DNA of 64,000 nucleotides from NCBI GenBank assembly GCA_905221615.1, contig CAJNDT010000585.1, positions 115,382 to 179,381 on the forward strand. The letters are read 5' to 3'. Position 1 is the stretch's first letter. Each line of letters opens with the position of its first letter. Source of the DNA: Symbiodinium sp. CCMP2592 (lineage: Eukaryota > Sar > Dinophyceae > Suessiales > Symbiodiniaceae). The notes below the pieces were generated by a model. It was not told the origin of the DNA and ran no database searches. It worked only from the letters and a program-made list of their open reading frames with translations. Position numbers and translations under genes: made by a program. Shown here piece by piece: positions 21,913-32,682 of the stretch.

Positions 21913-21993
21913 TGATTAACCCTTTTTGTAGTCCTAGGTTCCTTATTAAGTTACCCAATACCAAAAAGGGAGCCCTTTTTATTCCTAGGTTAC
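21913..21993. repeat. Dispersed palindromic repeat (pair with 7.9 kb)
   Basis: Contains CCTTTTTGTAGTCCTAGG and ends CCCTTTTTATTCCTAGGTTA, matching about 27 bp at 7.95 kb. The inverted CCTTTTT and AAAAAGG motifs suggest a minor MITE family. Confidence 0.5.
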
Positions 21994-22669
21994 TGTGCGT
22001 CCTAGAAGTAGACTTCAAGCCCTAAAGCTTCCAACAAGTCTGAGACCCTGTAGACCCCTTTGTCCTACACCCTCAAGCGTGTAAGCCTCAGCAAATTATC
22101 TGAAGCCAACTGGGCCCAAATGATGTACTTTGACCCTAAATCCCGAAACCCTACTTTGATTCTGTAGGAAAACATGGGAACATCTCGGAGAGCTCCAGAG
22201 CTTGCCAGGACGCAGCATTTGCGGCGCGAGAGCAGGGCAAGACAAGCTACAAGGTCCTGGGGGCCTTAAAATCGTATAGGGGCTTTAATAATGAGAGTGG
22301 GGTTTTGGGGTAAGGAAGTGTGCGGCAAGTGCAACAGCAAGGAATACGCTACTCACCCAATTTGCTTCAGGTGCACCTCGCGCTAGCGCTCTCACGTGGT
22401 ACCAAACGAGTTCACCCACCCAATAGTGTTGTGGCATATGATGCGTAAAGTGTACATGATATAACGGTCTAGTTTCAATCTGCGTACTTTGAGCCATGAC
22501 AATGTCAAAGACAAAACGACGCAGAATTCAGGAAACCAGAGACTTGAAGACTCTAATGTAATTAATCAGCACCCCCCCCAAATAGTACCTGATGCTCAAG
22601 GTTTACTTTCGGGTTTGTATTCAATTAGTTTAGGGTCCACATGCCCGTTTGAGTTTCGAAGCATCATAT

Positions 22670-22890
22670 CTACGTACCTACACACATACCTGCACACAAG
22701 CATACATGAACACATACATGCACGCATACATGTGTATCTACATATTCACTGTTCACATACATACTTGCTACATACATCCGTACGTACATGAGCTATCAGC
22801 TCCCGGGTCAACACGGTCTCGTATACATAAACGTACATATCTACAGACACACGCCCCGCAATGCATGCAGGCATACATGTAAGCAGAATA
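22670..22890. repeat. CATA/CACA-rich microsatellite
   Basis: Imperfect CATACATGCACACA-type repeats. The H, T and Y-rich frames at 22489-22882 are translations of this tract. Confidence 0.75.
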
Positions 22891-22897
22891 TAGGGGC

Positions 22898-23007
22898 TAT
22901 AGGGGCTTCAAATAGTTGCCTACACTACTTTGGGGAGTCCTTGTTATATTCATAGTAGTTACAATATACTCCAAAACCCTATTCTAGTTGTTAAGGCCCG
23001 TATATTA
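22898..23007. mobile_element. M8 MITE
   Basis: ATAGGGGCTTCAAATAGTTG on the left and TAGTTGTTAAGGCCCGTATA on the right. The interior has CCTTGTTATATTCATAGTAG. Confidence 0.75.
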
Positions 23008-23056
23008 TAGCTACATATGCACACAAGCACGCATAGACACTTGCTTGCATGCATTT

Positions 23057-23092
23057 TAAGGGTCCATGTACCCAAACAGTGCGTACCTTGGC
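23057..23092. mobile_element. M5 half copy
   Basis: Only the left arm survives, AAGGGTCCATGTACCCAAAC plus GTACCTTGG. The partner arm is absent in the following 150 bp. Confidence 0.7.
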
Positions 23093-23149
23093 CCACTTTT
23101 ATGGTGGGAGCCCTACACCCTAACCTTTCACAAGATCCAACCCTAAACC

Positions 23150-23960
23150 CTAACTTTTCAAGCGGAGCAGCCCCTAGTTGGCAGAATGCAAGAAGCCCTC
23201 AGGTGGCAAGGATTGCGGGCGAAGCGGCCCACACTTTCATGATTGCAGCCGGGTGTTCGACCCAAGAGGCACCATCATTTCGACATTTAGGGTTCAGGAT
23301 TTCCTGGAAGAGGTGTTCGAAGTGAGATTTGCGGCTGTGCAGGCTCAGGTTTAGGATCTGGGGTTTGAGAGTTTCGGGTGTAGAGCTTAATCAGGGTGTA
23401 GCCTTGGGGTTTAGAGCTTGAGGCTGTTGGGTGCAGGGCCTACAGGGCTTTGCAGTCTGTATCTTCACTGTCAGCATCCTCGCGAAACACCACCGGAACG
23501 CAGCTTGTCGTGGGGTTCAGGGTTTTGGCACAGCCGTACAAGACCAAATCATCATACGTTGGTTTACTGTATTTACTCTACTTACACTAGGTACCGGAGC
23601 ATTGTCATAGTTGGCTTCATGCTATAGGACTGCACGGATTTGAGACTGACTGCATGCAGCATACAAGTCACGTCTTAGCCTTGCAATGTCCGTTTCCCGA
23701 GTGGTGTCAGGATTCGCCATACTGTCCTGGACATCTTGGGTTGCCGTGGGTTTATTTATTTCAGGCTTTCCAGCGTCGGGTTACTGGTAGAGTAGCAAGG
23801 TGGTCAAACGTCCTTTGGCGGCTGGCAGCTGTTCGGGTACGCGTTAGGGTTGTGTATTTGGACTGAAGCAGTCTACTAGGTTTGATAAGGACAGCAACTT
23901 CCGAAACAGATAACTGGCCATCAATTGCTTGCACGGCCTTCAAGATTATCGTGGCTGCTG
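23150..23960. other. Unclassified sequence, no gene supported
   Basis: Complex sequence with several overlapping short frames on both strands (for example 23418-23627 plus and 23761-23991 minus). No domain, signal or repeat identity is seen. It ends at an M6 element. Confidence 0.4.
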
Positions 23961-24065
23961 TATGGGAGTTTCCGACAATGGACCCGAACATAGTACCTCA
24001 AATGGTATGATCCTTATTATAAGGACCCCAAAAGCGGGTACCCCTAATTTTCGGAAATTCCCGTA
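23961..24065. mobile_element. M6 MITE, inverted centre
   Basis: TATGGGAGTTTCCGACAATG on the left, AATTTTCGGAAATTCCCGTA on the right. The centre reads CTTATTATAAGGACCCC, the opposite strand relative to most copies. Confidence 0.85.
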
Positions 24066-24192
24066 TCAAAAGACCGAACAGGTGGCCCTTGACGAAATTT
24101 CGGTGCACCAAGTCGAACCTTTGGGGTTCAGAGGTCAACTCGAGACCGAGAGCGAACCCCAAAGACCCCCTAAACCCCTAAACCCTGATCCC

Positions 24193-24328
24193 TACTTGGG
24201 GGGTCGAGGGACTTAGTAAGTAGGTAGTAAGTAGACTTATAAGTACCCTAAAAGGGACCCTAATTAGGGTTATGGTACTTATAAGTCCTTAAGATAACCA
24301 GTTGCTAAGTCCCCCGACCCTCCAGGTA
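24193..24328. mobile_element. M1 MITE (GGGTCG subtype)
   Basis: TACTTGGGGGGTCGAGGGAC on the left, AGTCCCCCGACCCTCCAGG on the right. The interior GGACTTATAAGTACC motifs match the copy at 4.3 kb in reverse orientation. Confidence 0.85.
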
Positions 24329-24409
24329 AACCCGAGTTTTTTTCTGGGCGACCCGTGCACCTAGTTGGGAGGCGACTGTGGAGAGGCACAACAAGGATGA
24401 GTCAACCCA

Positions 24410-24633
24410 ACTTGAAGGCTCATGGGACTTAGTAAGGGCTCTTCAAGGCCTCCTTAAAGGGATCTATAGGGTTCCTTAAAGGGATCTATGGGGTTTAGGG
24501 TTTAGGGTCTACTTGAAGGCTCATGGGACTTAGTAAGTAAGGTTATAAGTCGGCTATAATTAGGATAACCCCAATTAGGGGACTTATAACCCCAATTATA
24601 ACCTACTTACTAAGTCCCATGATCCTCGAAGTA
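24410..24633. mobile_element. Compound M1 element, reverse orientation
   Basis: A half M1 (24410-24437) is followed by CTTAAAGGGATCTATAGGG, TTTAGGG units and a complete M1 at 24509-24633. This is the mirror order of the compounds at 6.8, 42.1 and 51.5 kb, as expected if the unit inserted in the opposite orientation. Confidence 0.8.
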
Positions 24634-24779
24634 TCAATCCCTAAACCCCTGTCAAGCCTAAACCCTATAAACCCTAAAAATAAGTCCTTAAACCCCTCTT
24701 GAAATCCTACGCTGGGGAACCCTCCTTTGGGCAGGCAGCCTCTGCTGCCTTCAGAGCTGCCTCGCTTGCTGCAAAGGAC

Positions 24780-25015
24780 CCCGGGCTTGGGATCTGAATC
24801 TGAAGTGTTCGGTTCTGGGTTAGGAGTTGGTGGGTTTCGGGGTTTTGGGTGCCTGGTTTTGCTTTCCGGGTTTTCTTTTTTGTTTGGGGTTTTAGGTTTT
24901 GGATTCTGAGTTTCAGGTTTTGGGGTTTTGGTTTCTGGGTTTGGGGTTGCAGGGTTTCTGGGTTTGGGGGCTTCCCGGTTTTGCGTTTGGGTTTCAGGGT
25001 TCAGGATCTCTCTCA
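24780..25015 (+). repeat. GGTTTT/GGGTTTC degenerate tract
   Basis: Words such as GGGTTTCTGGG and GGTTTTGGGG repeat loosely. The tract resembles a heavily decayed telomere-like array. A Gly/Phe/Leu-rich open frame here is a translation of the repeat. Confidence 0.65.
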
Positions 25016-25019
25016 GGTA

Positions 25020-25134
25020 TCATGAGGGTAGCTGTCAAAATTAAGGTCCCTTTTTGGGTAATTACGCTAAACAATGGGTGCCGTATCATAATAGGGACCC
25101 AAAAAGGGACCATAATTTTGACAAACACCCATGA
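25020..25134. mobile_element. M3 MITE
   Basis: TCATGAGGGTAGCTGTCAAA on the left and TTTGACAAACACCCATGA on the right. GGTCCCTTTTTGGGTAATTA pairs with its complement inside. Confidence 0.9.
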
Positions 25135-25233
25135 GGTTGATAAGTGGTTCGCCGCATGTCTCTCTTCGAGTTCTTTGCAGAAGTACCGCCGTGACGCAGT
25201 CCTGCGGTTTGGGGCATCTTGTGTCAATGACCC

Positions 25234-25333
25234 AAAGGGTGCATGTACCCAGATAGCATATACTTCCGGGCCCAGTGTACCTATACAGGGAGTACTTTAA
25301 GGCCAATGTATATACTATATGAGTACATGGAAT
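25234..25333. mobile_element. M5 MITE
   Basis: AAAGGGTGCATGTACCCAG on the left and ATATGAGTACATGGA on the right, with the centre GTACCTATACAGGGAGTAC. The right tip is eroded. Confidence 0.8.
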
Positions 25334-25339
25334 TGCAGG

Positions 25340-26212
25340 GTGATCCAGTGTTATCAGCCAAGCCCGTAATGCTTACACAGTGACGGTCCTACAGTCTGTA
25401 CCCTCGACGCCTACAGTTCCCACACTGCAGGACATAGTAACTACACACTTTGGCCTTGGCCATAGGTTCTTTAGGGTCAGAGTGTGTAATTACTGTATGG
25501 TACATGGCCGCTTGGAGCTAGTTCGAATTGAGGATTGCCGGCGAGCATTCGAGCGCAGAAGGAGCCTCAATCGAGAAGGATCTCCTGAATGAACCAAGAT
25601 GTCCTCAACTCCCCTTAAATCCCCTGGACTCTAACCCCTACACTGGCCCTAAACTCCAAACTTGTCAGACTCTCCACCAGGAGGGAAATTTGAACCATGC
25701 ATTCCTGGGCATCGCCAGCGAAGCCGCTGGAAAGGCTGGCCCAGAGGGCGCAAAGTCGGTTTTTTGCCGCATCTGCGAGAAGCCGATAAATCGTTCCCGA
25801 GGGTGCCTTCATCTAAGTGTACTGGAATATACTCAAAGCCCTGAGGTGTAAGGCTCACGATTTTGCAGGCGACGGCCAGCTACCTATTATGGTCCGCAGT
25901 TGGGGTTGCGTGCTGGTGCAGTCTTGCTTCTGACAGGATGACCCAAGTTGTTTCACTCTCACCTAGGTGAACAGATAGCTAGATTAGATAGAAAGAGACA
26001 AGCAGATGGCTGATATATACACATGTGCTGACATCTCAGCGCATCAGGTTGAATATTCTCATGAAGCCGTTAACAGAAGCAGGCAGGCAGCAGACCTGCG
26101 TCCGTATATACATAAACACTTGCTTGTTGTTTTGTCTGTATTCTCGTAAAGCCCCAGTTACTTTAAATCGTGGGTTCCTAACCATACAATCTGTAACCCA
26201 GTAACCGATTCC
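25340..26212. other. Unclassified sequence, no gene supported
   Basis: Complex sequence with short overlapping frames on both strands (25528-25851 plus, 25615-25858 minus). Composition is unremarkable and no domain is seen. A short purine-rich stretch lies near 25980-26005. Confidence 0.4.
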
Positions 26213-26279
26213 CTACGGGTCCATGTACCCAAATAGTACGTACATTGGCCCCAAATGTACCTATATAGTATAGGGACGT
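26213..26279. mobile_element. M5 half copy
   Basis: The left half is present, GGGTCCATGTACCCAAATAG to CCTATATAGTATAGGGA. The right half is missing. Confidence 0.7.
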
Positions 26280-26308
26280 GGGCTTCGGGGAGCCTCTTGG
26301 GGACTCTG

Positions 26309-26438
26309 CTTGGAGGGCCGAGGGACTTAGTAAGTAGTTATTTTATAGACAGACAAGTACCAAGTACCATAACCTCAAATATGATCCCGCTTAGGGCTCA
26401 GGGTACTTCTTAAGTCTACTTATTACCTATACTTCCTA
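26309..26438. mobile_element. M1 MITE, degraded
   Basis: GCTTGGAGGGCCGAGGGACT and TTAGTAAGTAG begin a recognisable M1. The interior and right end (TCTACTTATTACCTATAC) have decayed and lack a clear terminus. Confidence 0.65.
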
Positions 26439-26439
26439 A

Positions 26440-27852
26440 TTGAATAATGTTTTTGGTGTTATCGGGGCAAAGTTTTCTTAAACAGGTTCCTACATAGGCT
26501 TCAAATCAGGGACAGGTGTGGGCGCAAATGAACAAGGATTCCGGGAGAGGGGCGTGGTATATCAAGCGGTCTTGTGTATCGCCGGCTCTAGCCAATCCTA
26601 AGCCCGAAACCCGAACACACCGAACCCTAAATTCGAACAAGACCCTAAAGTCGTAGACCTACTCAACATGTCCAAATCCTCCAAATCCTGAAGTCCCAAA
26701 CCTGGACCCTAACCCAAGGGGTCCTGAGTCTTAAGTACCTACCTAGTAGAAAGTAGGCCTTGTATATGAGGAATCATTATCATGACTTGGGAAAGTTTCC
26801 CGCAAAACGGTAGCTCTAACCCTTTGGGTGCTTGTGAATGTTGTTTATAAAAAACACTTGCTTTTATAGAAGCATTGATTTTGATTTGTGTTTTAGCAAC
26901 AATTCACAAGCTGATCTGATATGATTTGAAAAGGCGGCCCGAGCCGCTGGGGCTTCGACGTTCGAGGCGGCGTTGGCGGCCGGCGAGGTCACCGAAACCC
27001 AGAAGTCATACCGTAACCTTCCAAAACACACTCAGTTGTAGGTTCTTATTGTCAACCCTAATACCGAATTTCTCGCGAGCCGAGAAAAAGGTAGGTTCTT
27101 GTGGGTTAAGGTAGGGTTTAGCAGGTTTAGGGTTGAGGACTTCAGGTTTTCGGGATGCAGGGCTTAAGAAACAACCCCCCCCGGGTTTTCTGTTGAGCCG
27201 GCATGCCTATGCATGACGTACAAGGCGTTGGTGCGCACCGTGTTTGAAGGGATTCGGCTAAGACTTTTATCTTACAGACGACATGAGCCCTAATAGGGCT
27301 TAAGGTCCATACCCCTAATTATCGGGCTCATAGCCAACCCTAAACCTAAACCCTAAACCCTATAGAGCCCTTACTTGAAAGGCTCATTTGGTCCTTAAGC
27401 TTTAGCCCAGCCGGATCTGGGGCTACAGACTATAGGGTTCGGGGCTCTGGGCTTTAAGGGCCTGGGCTTTAGGGCGTACGGCGTAGGGCTCGGGGATGAG
27501 GAGTTCGGGTTTGAAATAGGGCTCCGCTCAGGGCATCTAGGGCGAGCCACACAGGGTATGCCATGATCAGGGTGCCGGATATCCTCCGCTGCAGGTTTTG
27601 TTGAGGACTGTTTGTGCACCAGAACCCCTACGCTCGACTGTATCTGTCTTTGTTAACCTTTTTACCCTAATGTATGAGCCTGATGAAGAAACCCTGGGCC
27701 TGTAACCCCAAAATAGTACGATTCATATAAGGAGCCCTGAGAAACGCCAAGGTTTCTTGATCAGGTTCCTACATTAATTAATTACATCCTATACAGTCCC
27801 AAAGGCCCCAATACAGATGCTAAATGCCATTTTTAGCCCATCCTTACGTCCC
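26440..27852. other. Unclassified sequence, traces of M15 and telomere-like repeats
   Basis: A GTAGGTTCTT motif pair at about 27020-27110 resembles the M15 repeat at 61.2 kb. CCCTAAA runs are at about 27340-27360. A minus frame at 27395-27619 has Pro and Ser runs but overlaps telomere-like DNA. No gene is supported. Confidence 0.4.
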
Positions 27853-28073
27853 TACTTGGGGGGGGGGCAGGGCAGGGGACTTAGTAAGTAGAGTTACGGT
27901 TGATGATATAAATCCTGCATTACCCATAATAAGGAATATACAAAAATTCCCATAGTTTAGTGTCCTTAAGGTACTGCAGGATTTATATCATCAGCCGTAT
28001 AAGTACCCTAAACGGAGTTATCCCAATTATAACCCTACTCATAACCTACTTACTAAGTCCCCTGCCCCTACAA
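27853..28073. mobile_element. M1 MITE interrupted by M4
   Basis: The left half reads GGGGACTTAGTAAGTAGAGT and the right half resumes with AAGTACCCTAAACGGAG and ends GTCCCCTGCCCCTAC. It is the second of three M1 copies carrying an M4, and the insertion point differs from the others. Confidence 0.85.
27897..27997. mobile_element. M4 MITE nested in M1
   Basis: CGGTTGATGATATAAATCC on the left and GATTTATATCATCAGCCG on the right. TA duplications lie at 27895-27896 and 27998-27999. The centre AAAATTCCCATAGTTTAG is inverted relative to the 7.2-kb copy. Confidence 0.9.
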
Positions 28074-28079
28074 TTACAG

Positions 28080-28950
28080 CCGCCAAGCCTTTTCGTCCCG
28101 CGCTCACAGCTTGAGGAAGTCCGTTCATAAGAGTCGTAAATACTCATCTCCACAACCTGAGTCCTAAACTCGTCTGACCTTCGCCTTCATGTTCCTTAAA
28201 CTCTGAACCCAACCTTAACCCGATGTTTTTGCGAAGTAGAGCTGCTAAAGGCCGCCGCTGCCGAGGTCGGTTGGCAGCAGATGGGTCTTTGGGGCTTGAC
28301 AACACTGCTGGGTCAGCAAACAGGGTTCTACATCAGTTTGTTTTTTGGTATACTTTAGTTTTTGTTCTGCGTTTTGGTGCCAGGTCTTTGTTGGAAGCAT
28401 GTCTTGGGACTGCATCTGCATGTGCGTGACTCTTGAAGGCATATATGACCCTACCCTGTTCACTAGCAGTCACTAGCAGTTCTTTTTGCCCCGCCGCCCG
28501 ACGAAGCCTTATAAGCAACAAGCGCGGGACCTAAGCCAAAGCCTAGAGCCCTCCGCACTGCCGGGTTTGGGGTGTTGGGTCTTGGAGAGTTTATGAATCC
28601 TCCCTTCCACTGCTTCTGTCGGTGTTCATTACATTTCTGGCTCGGCTTTGCTGTTTTAACTTCCGTAGTCAAGGTACGAAGATACTGTCATGAGGGTCAT
28701 GAATGATAATGTTCGAGAGTATTGGTCCTGTTTATGTGTCATTATCAAAATGCCACTGAAGAACCCCAAACCCCTATTTACAAGAACCAACCCCGAACCC
28801 TTAAATAGCCCCCTTCAGCAGTTTAGAAGTCTGCATTAGACCCGTTCTCATTTCTATGACAGTTCGTGGAGGGGGGCCTGTACCTTAAAGCCCAAGACCT
28901 ACGGATTCGGGTTCTGCCTTGGTCTCGTGGTATGGTTCCCAAACAAGCTT
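28080..28950. other. Unclassified sequence, no gene supported
   Basis: Several open frames of 60-72 codons overlap on both strands at 28223-28672. None has a recognised domain. A direct AGCAGTCACT duplication is at about 28465-28480. Confidence 0.4.
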
Positions 28951-28951
28951 C

Positions 28952-29062
28952 CCTAAACCCATAAACCCTAAACCCCTAAACCCTAAGCCCCTAAACCCAT
29001 AAACCCTAAACCCCTAAACACTAAACCCTAAACCCATAAACCCTATAAACACCTAAACCCTA
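28952..29062 (-). repeat. Telomere-like CCCTAAA array
   Basis: Units CCCTAAA, CCCATAAA and CCCCTAAA mixed, C-rich strand on plus. It faces an oppositely oriented TTTAGGG tract at about 29110-29160. Confidence 0.85.
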
Positions 29063-29109
29063 ATAATCAAAAGGCATCCCGAAGGCTCTCAGGACTCGTA
29101 TTATAAGGC

Positions 29110-29160
29110 TTTCGGGTTTAGGGTGTAGGGTTTAGGGTGTAGGGTGTAGGGTTTATAGGG
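29110..29160 (+). repeat. Telomere-like TTTAGGG/TGTAGGG tract
   Basis: Alternating TTTAGGG and TGTAGGG heptamers, G-rich strand on plus, about 50 bp from the preceding C-rich array. Confidence 0.8.
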
Positions 29161-29498
29161 CTTAGGGCACAAGGCCATGCGATGCCAGGCTTTGGGGTAT
29201 CTTTGAGCCGTAGGGCATCGGTTTACACGATGGCCTAGGTAACTGTTGCCGATTGCACTAGGTGTCTAGAGCCTTCTTATGCCGTCAGAACCGCAGGCAA
29301 TCCTCACTGGCAGCCTCGCTTGCTTCGTCGCAGAGCAAGCAGGCGAAATGCAGTGATGTGTGTTTTAGGGTTTCCCTGACCGAGCCCTAGGGGAACTGAA
29401 AGACTGATTCGTTACCAGCACCGTCACATCTGCTCTGTCCCAGGCGAAGCAGCCGCACAAGCAGCCATGGCGGTGGGGGCTCAGGTGGAGGAGGCCAG

Positions 29499-29615
29499 AA
29501 TGTTAGGGGTTTAGGGTTTAGGGTTTAGGTCTTGGAGGTTTTAGGGTTTAGGGTTTAGGGTTTAGGTTTTGGAGGTTTTAGGGTTCAGGGTTTGGGGTTG
29601 AGGGTTTGGGGTTTA
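29499..29615 (+). repeat. Telomere-like array with repeated insert
   Basis: Two blocks of three or four TTTAGGG units are each followed by a TTGGAGGTTTTAGGG or CTTGGAGGTTTTAGGG interruption. The whole appears to be a duplicated block of about 50 bp. Confidence 0.8.
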
Positions 29616-29699
29616 GAATTTAGCCAGAATGTGTCTATAGTTTGCGGGTTTCGGGTTTGCTGCGCTCCCTTACTTGCTGTAGGATTTAGGGTGCAGTGG

Positions 29700-29782
29700 G
29701 GGGGGGGGGGGTTATAGGGGCCTTTATAATAATAAGGAACCCCCCGAAATAGTATAGGTAATTATTAAGGCCCCTATAGTAG
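29700..29782. mobile_element. M8 MITE, short, beside a G run
   Basis: A run of about a dozen G is followed by TTATAGGGGCCTTTATAATA. The partner TTATTAAGGCCCCTATA ends the element. It is shorter than other copies. Confidence 0.7.
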
Positions 29783-29894
29783 GTTGGATTTACCTGAAGG
29801 AGGTACTGCAGCAGGTGCACGGCAAGCTCCGGTCTACAGCCTCAAGGCTATCGCAGCTAAGTCCACAGTTTCTGTGAAGCCTTCTGGGGACCTC

Positions 29895-30016
29895 ACTTGG
29901 AGGGGCAGGGGGCTTAGTAAGTAGGTTATAAGTAGGGTTATAATTGTGGTAACTCCATTTAGGTACTTATAGCTCTACTTATAACCTACTTACTAAGTCC
30001 CCTGCCCCTCCAAGCA
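29895..30016. mobile_element. M1 MITE (GGGGCAG subtype)
   Basis: ACTTGGAGGGGCAGGGGGCT on the left, CCCTGCCCCTCCAAGCA on the right. A canonical, uninterrupted copy useful as a reference for the empty site of the 55.5-kb insertion. Confidence 0.9.
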
Positions 30017-30085
30017 TCCAGCGAACCCTCCATGTTTATTTATGTACGCACCCCGTTTGATCTCGAGCTTGGCAGGTTTGAGACT

Positions 30086-30149
30086 ACCCAAAGGCCCCAA
30101 AGTCGTTGATTTTGGGGGTTCATATATAGAATCCTATAAGGTATTCCCT
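30086..30149. mobile_element. M7 half copy
   Basis: TACCCAAAGGCCCCAAAGTC through TCCTATAAGGTATTCCC; the right arm is missing. Confidence 0.65.
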
Positions 30150-30474
30150 TCTACAACCCCGCTTTAAGGAGTAAAGATTATATGGCTCAATTGAACCAAA
30201 ACCGTTACTATCGATAACCCGCCTGTAGAACTTGGGCTTGGAGCCGAACCCATGCTTCGCGGACGACTCGTTCGACGAGGATGCTACCAGTGTTACAGGG
30301 CGATGAGGGGAGTGGATTACTTATTGGCTGTAAACTCAACTTTTCAACTTCGGGGTTCTAATAAGGTAGTCGATTCTGACAGTTTCAACTTTAATTTCCT
30401 TGGGTTTTGGGCCAGTGAGAGTCAGGTACTATAGTAGTGGGGATTTTATTGCTGGAAGTGGTTGCCTGTGGTAG

Positions 30475-30888
30475 TCAATCTGTGGCCCCTTGTTGTGGGC
30501 GTGCCCACGACAACCAACCCACTGGCCCCCGCCACGATCGCCACAGAGACTTCTGGCTCGAAGAGGCATCGAAAAGCCAGTTTGATTGAGGATCTGTATT
30601 TCTCGTGTGATTAGTTATGTCTTTCAAATTGGCTCTGCTGCGGCAACTGCTGGGTGAGAATTTGGCCTGGCTCCCGTGTCTGAGACGCATTTCGAGGTGA
30701 CGCTGGTCGCATACTTGCGGCACCGGAAAGTGAGGATGCGGCGGAATAGGAACAGGAACGATAGGTGAAGGTGGTGCCGGCCGAGGCATCGGTGGACTGA
30801 GAACCTGATCCGGGTTAGCAAATTGGGGCGGAGCCCCAGGAGCATCGGGAGGACCTCCGGGAGGAGGCGACTCCTCGTGAAACTCCAT
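30475..30888 (-). CDS. Candidate proline-rich ORF or exon
   Basis: From an ATG at 30886-30888 the minus strand encodes 137 residues to a stop at 30475. The same frame is open upstream to about 30996 without another ATG. About 23 of residues 8-58 are proline, in PPPGGPP, PRPAPPSP and PVPIPPHPHFPVP motifs, with all four proline codons used. Mixed codons argue against simple repeat slippage and are the main support. A GTATGC at 30709-30714 directly after PVPQ looks like a splice donor, so the remaining 78 residues may be intron. No domain is recognised. It could be a low-complexity secreted or scaffold protein, or chance. Confidence 0.3.
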   Translation of the reverse strand: MEFHEESPPPGGPPDAPGAPPQFANPDQVLSPPMPRPAPPSPIVPVPIPPHPHFPVPQVCDQRHLEMRLRHGSQAKFSPSSCRSRANLKDITNHTRNTDPQSNWLFDASSSQKSLWRSWRGPVGWLSWARPQQGATD

Positions 30889-31077
30889 TGGAAGAGTGCT
30901 GCCAACAAGCAAAAGCGCGCAGCGAACTTTCAAAGCCTGAGGGGTCTGAGTATGTTTGGGCTTAGGGTTTATGACGTTCAGGCGTTCGGCAATTTATCAC
31001 TACCTTCATGAGATTTTCTTCCAGAAGCTTAATCGGGGGCGATGCACGACACAACGTTTGTTATGGCTCCTGCTTAA

Positions 31078-31338
31078 AGCCGTTCAAGACCCATTCATAT
31101 CAAATCTTGTAAGCCATCACGAAAATATGCGGAGAACTACGTTGCTCCAGAACCCAGATGTACCAGCCAAGTTCAGGCCACACAAGCCGCCGCTGCGGCG
31201 GCAGCGCAGGCTGCGCGAACCGTGGCGCAGGCGTCCCGATTCTCGAGCTGCTTCAGGTGGTTTGACCGGGTGTTTAGGATTTCAGAAGTGTTTTGTAGGC
31301 ATCCGTGGATTCTTTCATCATTGAAGATCCCTACATGA
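31078..31338 (+). CDS. Candidate 3' exon with alanine run
   Basis: This plus-strand frame of 86 codons is open after a TAA at 31075-31077 and ends at a TGA at 31336-31338. It has no useful ATG, so it would need to be spliced. It contains a run of seven alanines followed by Q and more A, using GCC, GCT, GCG and GCA. The C-terminal part has FRWFDRVFRISEVF. Mixed alanine codons hint at coding, but an overlapping ATG-less frame in another register is also open. No family is recognised. Confidence 0.15.
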   Translation, partial: SRSRPIHIKSCKPSRKYAENYVAPEPRCTSQVQATQAAAAAAAQAARTVAQASRFSSCFRWFDRVFRISEVFCRHPWILSSLKIPT

Positions 31339-31339
31339 A

Positions 31340-32497
31340 TCTAAGGAAGATTCCTTAGTTGAAGGTTAACGGAGGTTTAGAGGCACAGCTCGGCCTGGTT
31401 TGGAGTTTTGAGTTCGCTGATGGATCGGATGATCCTCCAGGCAAGCCCGTACTACCTGAACCCAACACCCCTAAGAGCCGTACTAGGTGTTATAGACCCG
31501 ACAAGCAGCCTAGTGAGCAACCCTTCTAACACAATGTAATACTAGTCTATGGTGGTTAACAGTATATTATAGCATATTCGTATTGTAGAATAGTGATGAC
31601 CATCTGATTGTTCGGAGGGGCACCTCGAGTCAGAGCCCTCTGAATACTATTCAACCCAGAACATCGCCCACGAAGAAAGCTGCGACAACCGGTGCAGGCA
31701 TCAAGGGTTTAAAGTTTCGGCTGCAGAAGAAGACCACAGTGTCCCCCCAAGACCCGATTCTCATATCTAAGGCCTCTCTATCAAGGCCCCAACCGCTGCG
31801 GCCCCGCAAGCCTACAACCCTACACCTCATGCATTGAACCCTAAGCCCTATACCCCAAATTTCAACTCGTAAACCGGAGCCCTAATCCACATTTAGAAGC
31901 CGTATACCGCGAAGCTTAACCCCTCAAAACTGGCACAAACTTGTCACAGCTTTCAAGCATAAAGCCCCAAGTTCGCAACCCTAAACCAAAAACTCAAAAG
32001 CTCAGCCTTAAACTCTGAAGCCTACATCCTCAAACTCTAAAGCCTCTTGGAAAAAAGGTGTTTTAAAAAACAAAACTCTAAAGCCTAAACCCCAAGCCGA
32101 GAATCGCTGGCCCGACTTGCTAGACAGGCCGAAGGGGCCTCACCCGATGATGCAGGCGGACATGGCGAGTTTTCCGGGGGCTTCAGGGCTATGGGGGTCG
32201 AAGGTCTCGGGTGTAGGGCTTTAGGGGTTCATGGGGTCCTCGCTTCCTTTAAGCGTGCTTTAAGGAATCACGAGAGTGCTTCAAGGATTCTATGAATCTA
32301 TGCTTAAAGGGTTCCGATAAGGGCCTTAATAGTTCGAATAGGATTCTGCGGCCAATAATTCTAGTTATGAGTATTGGTAATTATTTATAGGCCCCCTACA
32401 CTATAGCATTTTAGTGCCTGGGGTTGCACCGCAGGGTTTAGGGTTTCGGCTTTCATTTCGGGAAGTCGGCTTCGGTGGCTTGGCGGCGTTGGTGTTG
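31340..32497. other. Unclassified sequence, no gene supported
   Basis: Decayed CCCTAAA-like and CCTAAAC-like words run through 31800-32080. A faint M8-like right arm, ATAGGCCCCCTACA, lies near 32387-32400. No open frame of interest. Confidence 0.4.
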
Positions 32498-32500
32498 TAA

Positions 32501-32610
32501 TATAGGGGCCTCAGGCCTTAAGGACTCCCGAATATTTTAAGGGCTCCTTCTCAATATAAGTATAGTATAATAAACCCTCAAACCATATTGAACTATTATA
32601 AGCCCTGTAT
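32501..32610. mobile_element. M8 MITE, diverged
   Basis: TATAGGGGCCTCAGGCC on the left and TTATAAGCCCTGTA on the right; the CCTCAAACC motif marks the interior. Confidence 0.55.
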
Positions 32611-32682
32611 TGGCTGTTGCCACTGCTTCGCTCTTCATCTTGTGCATTTGCTGGCTATGTTGGACAGTGGTTTTGCAGATGT

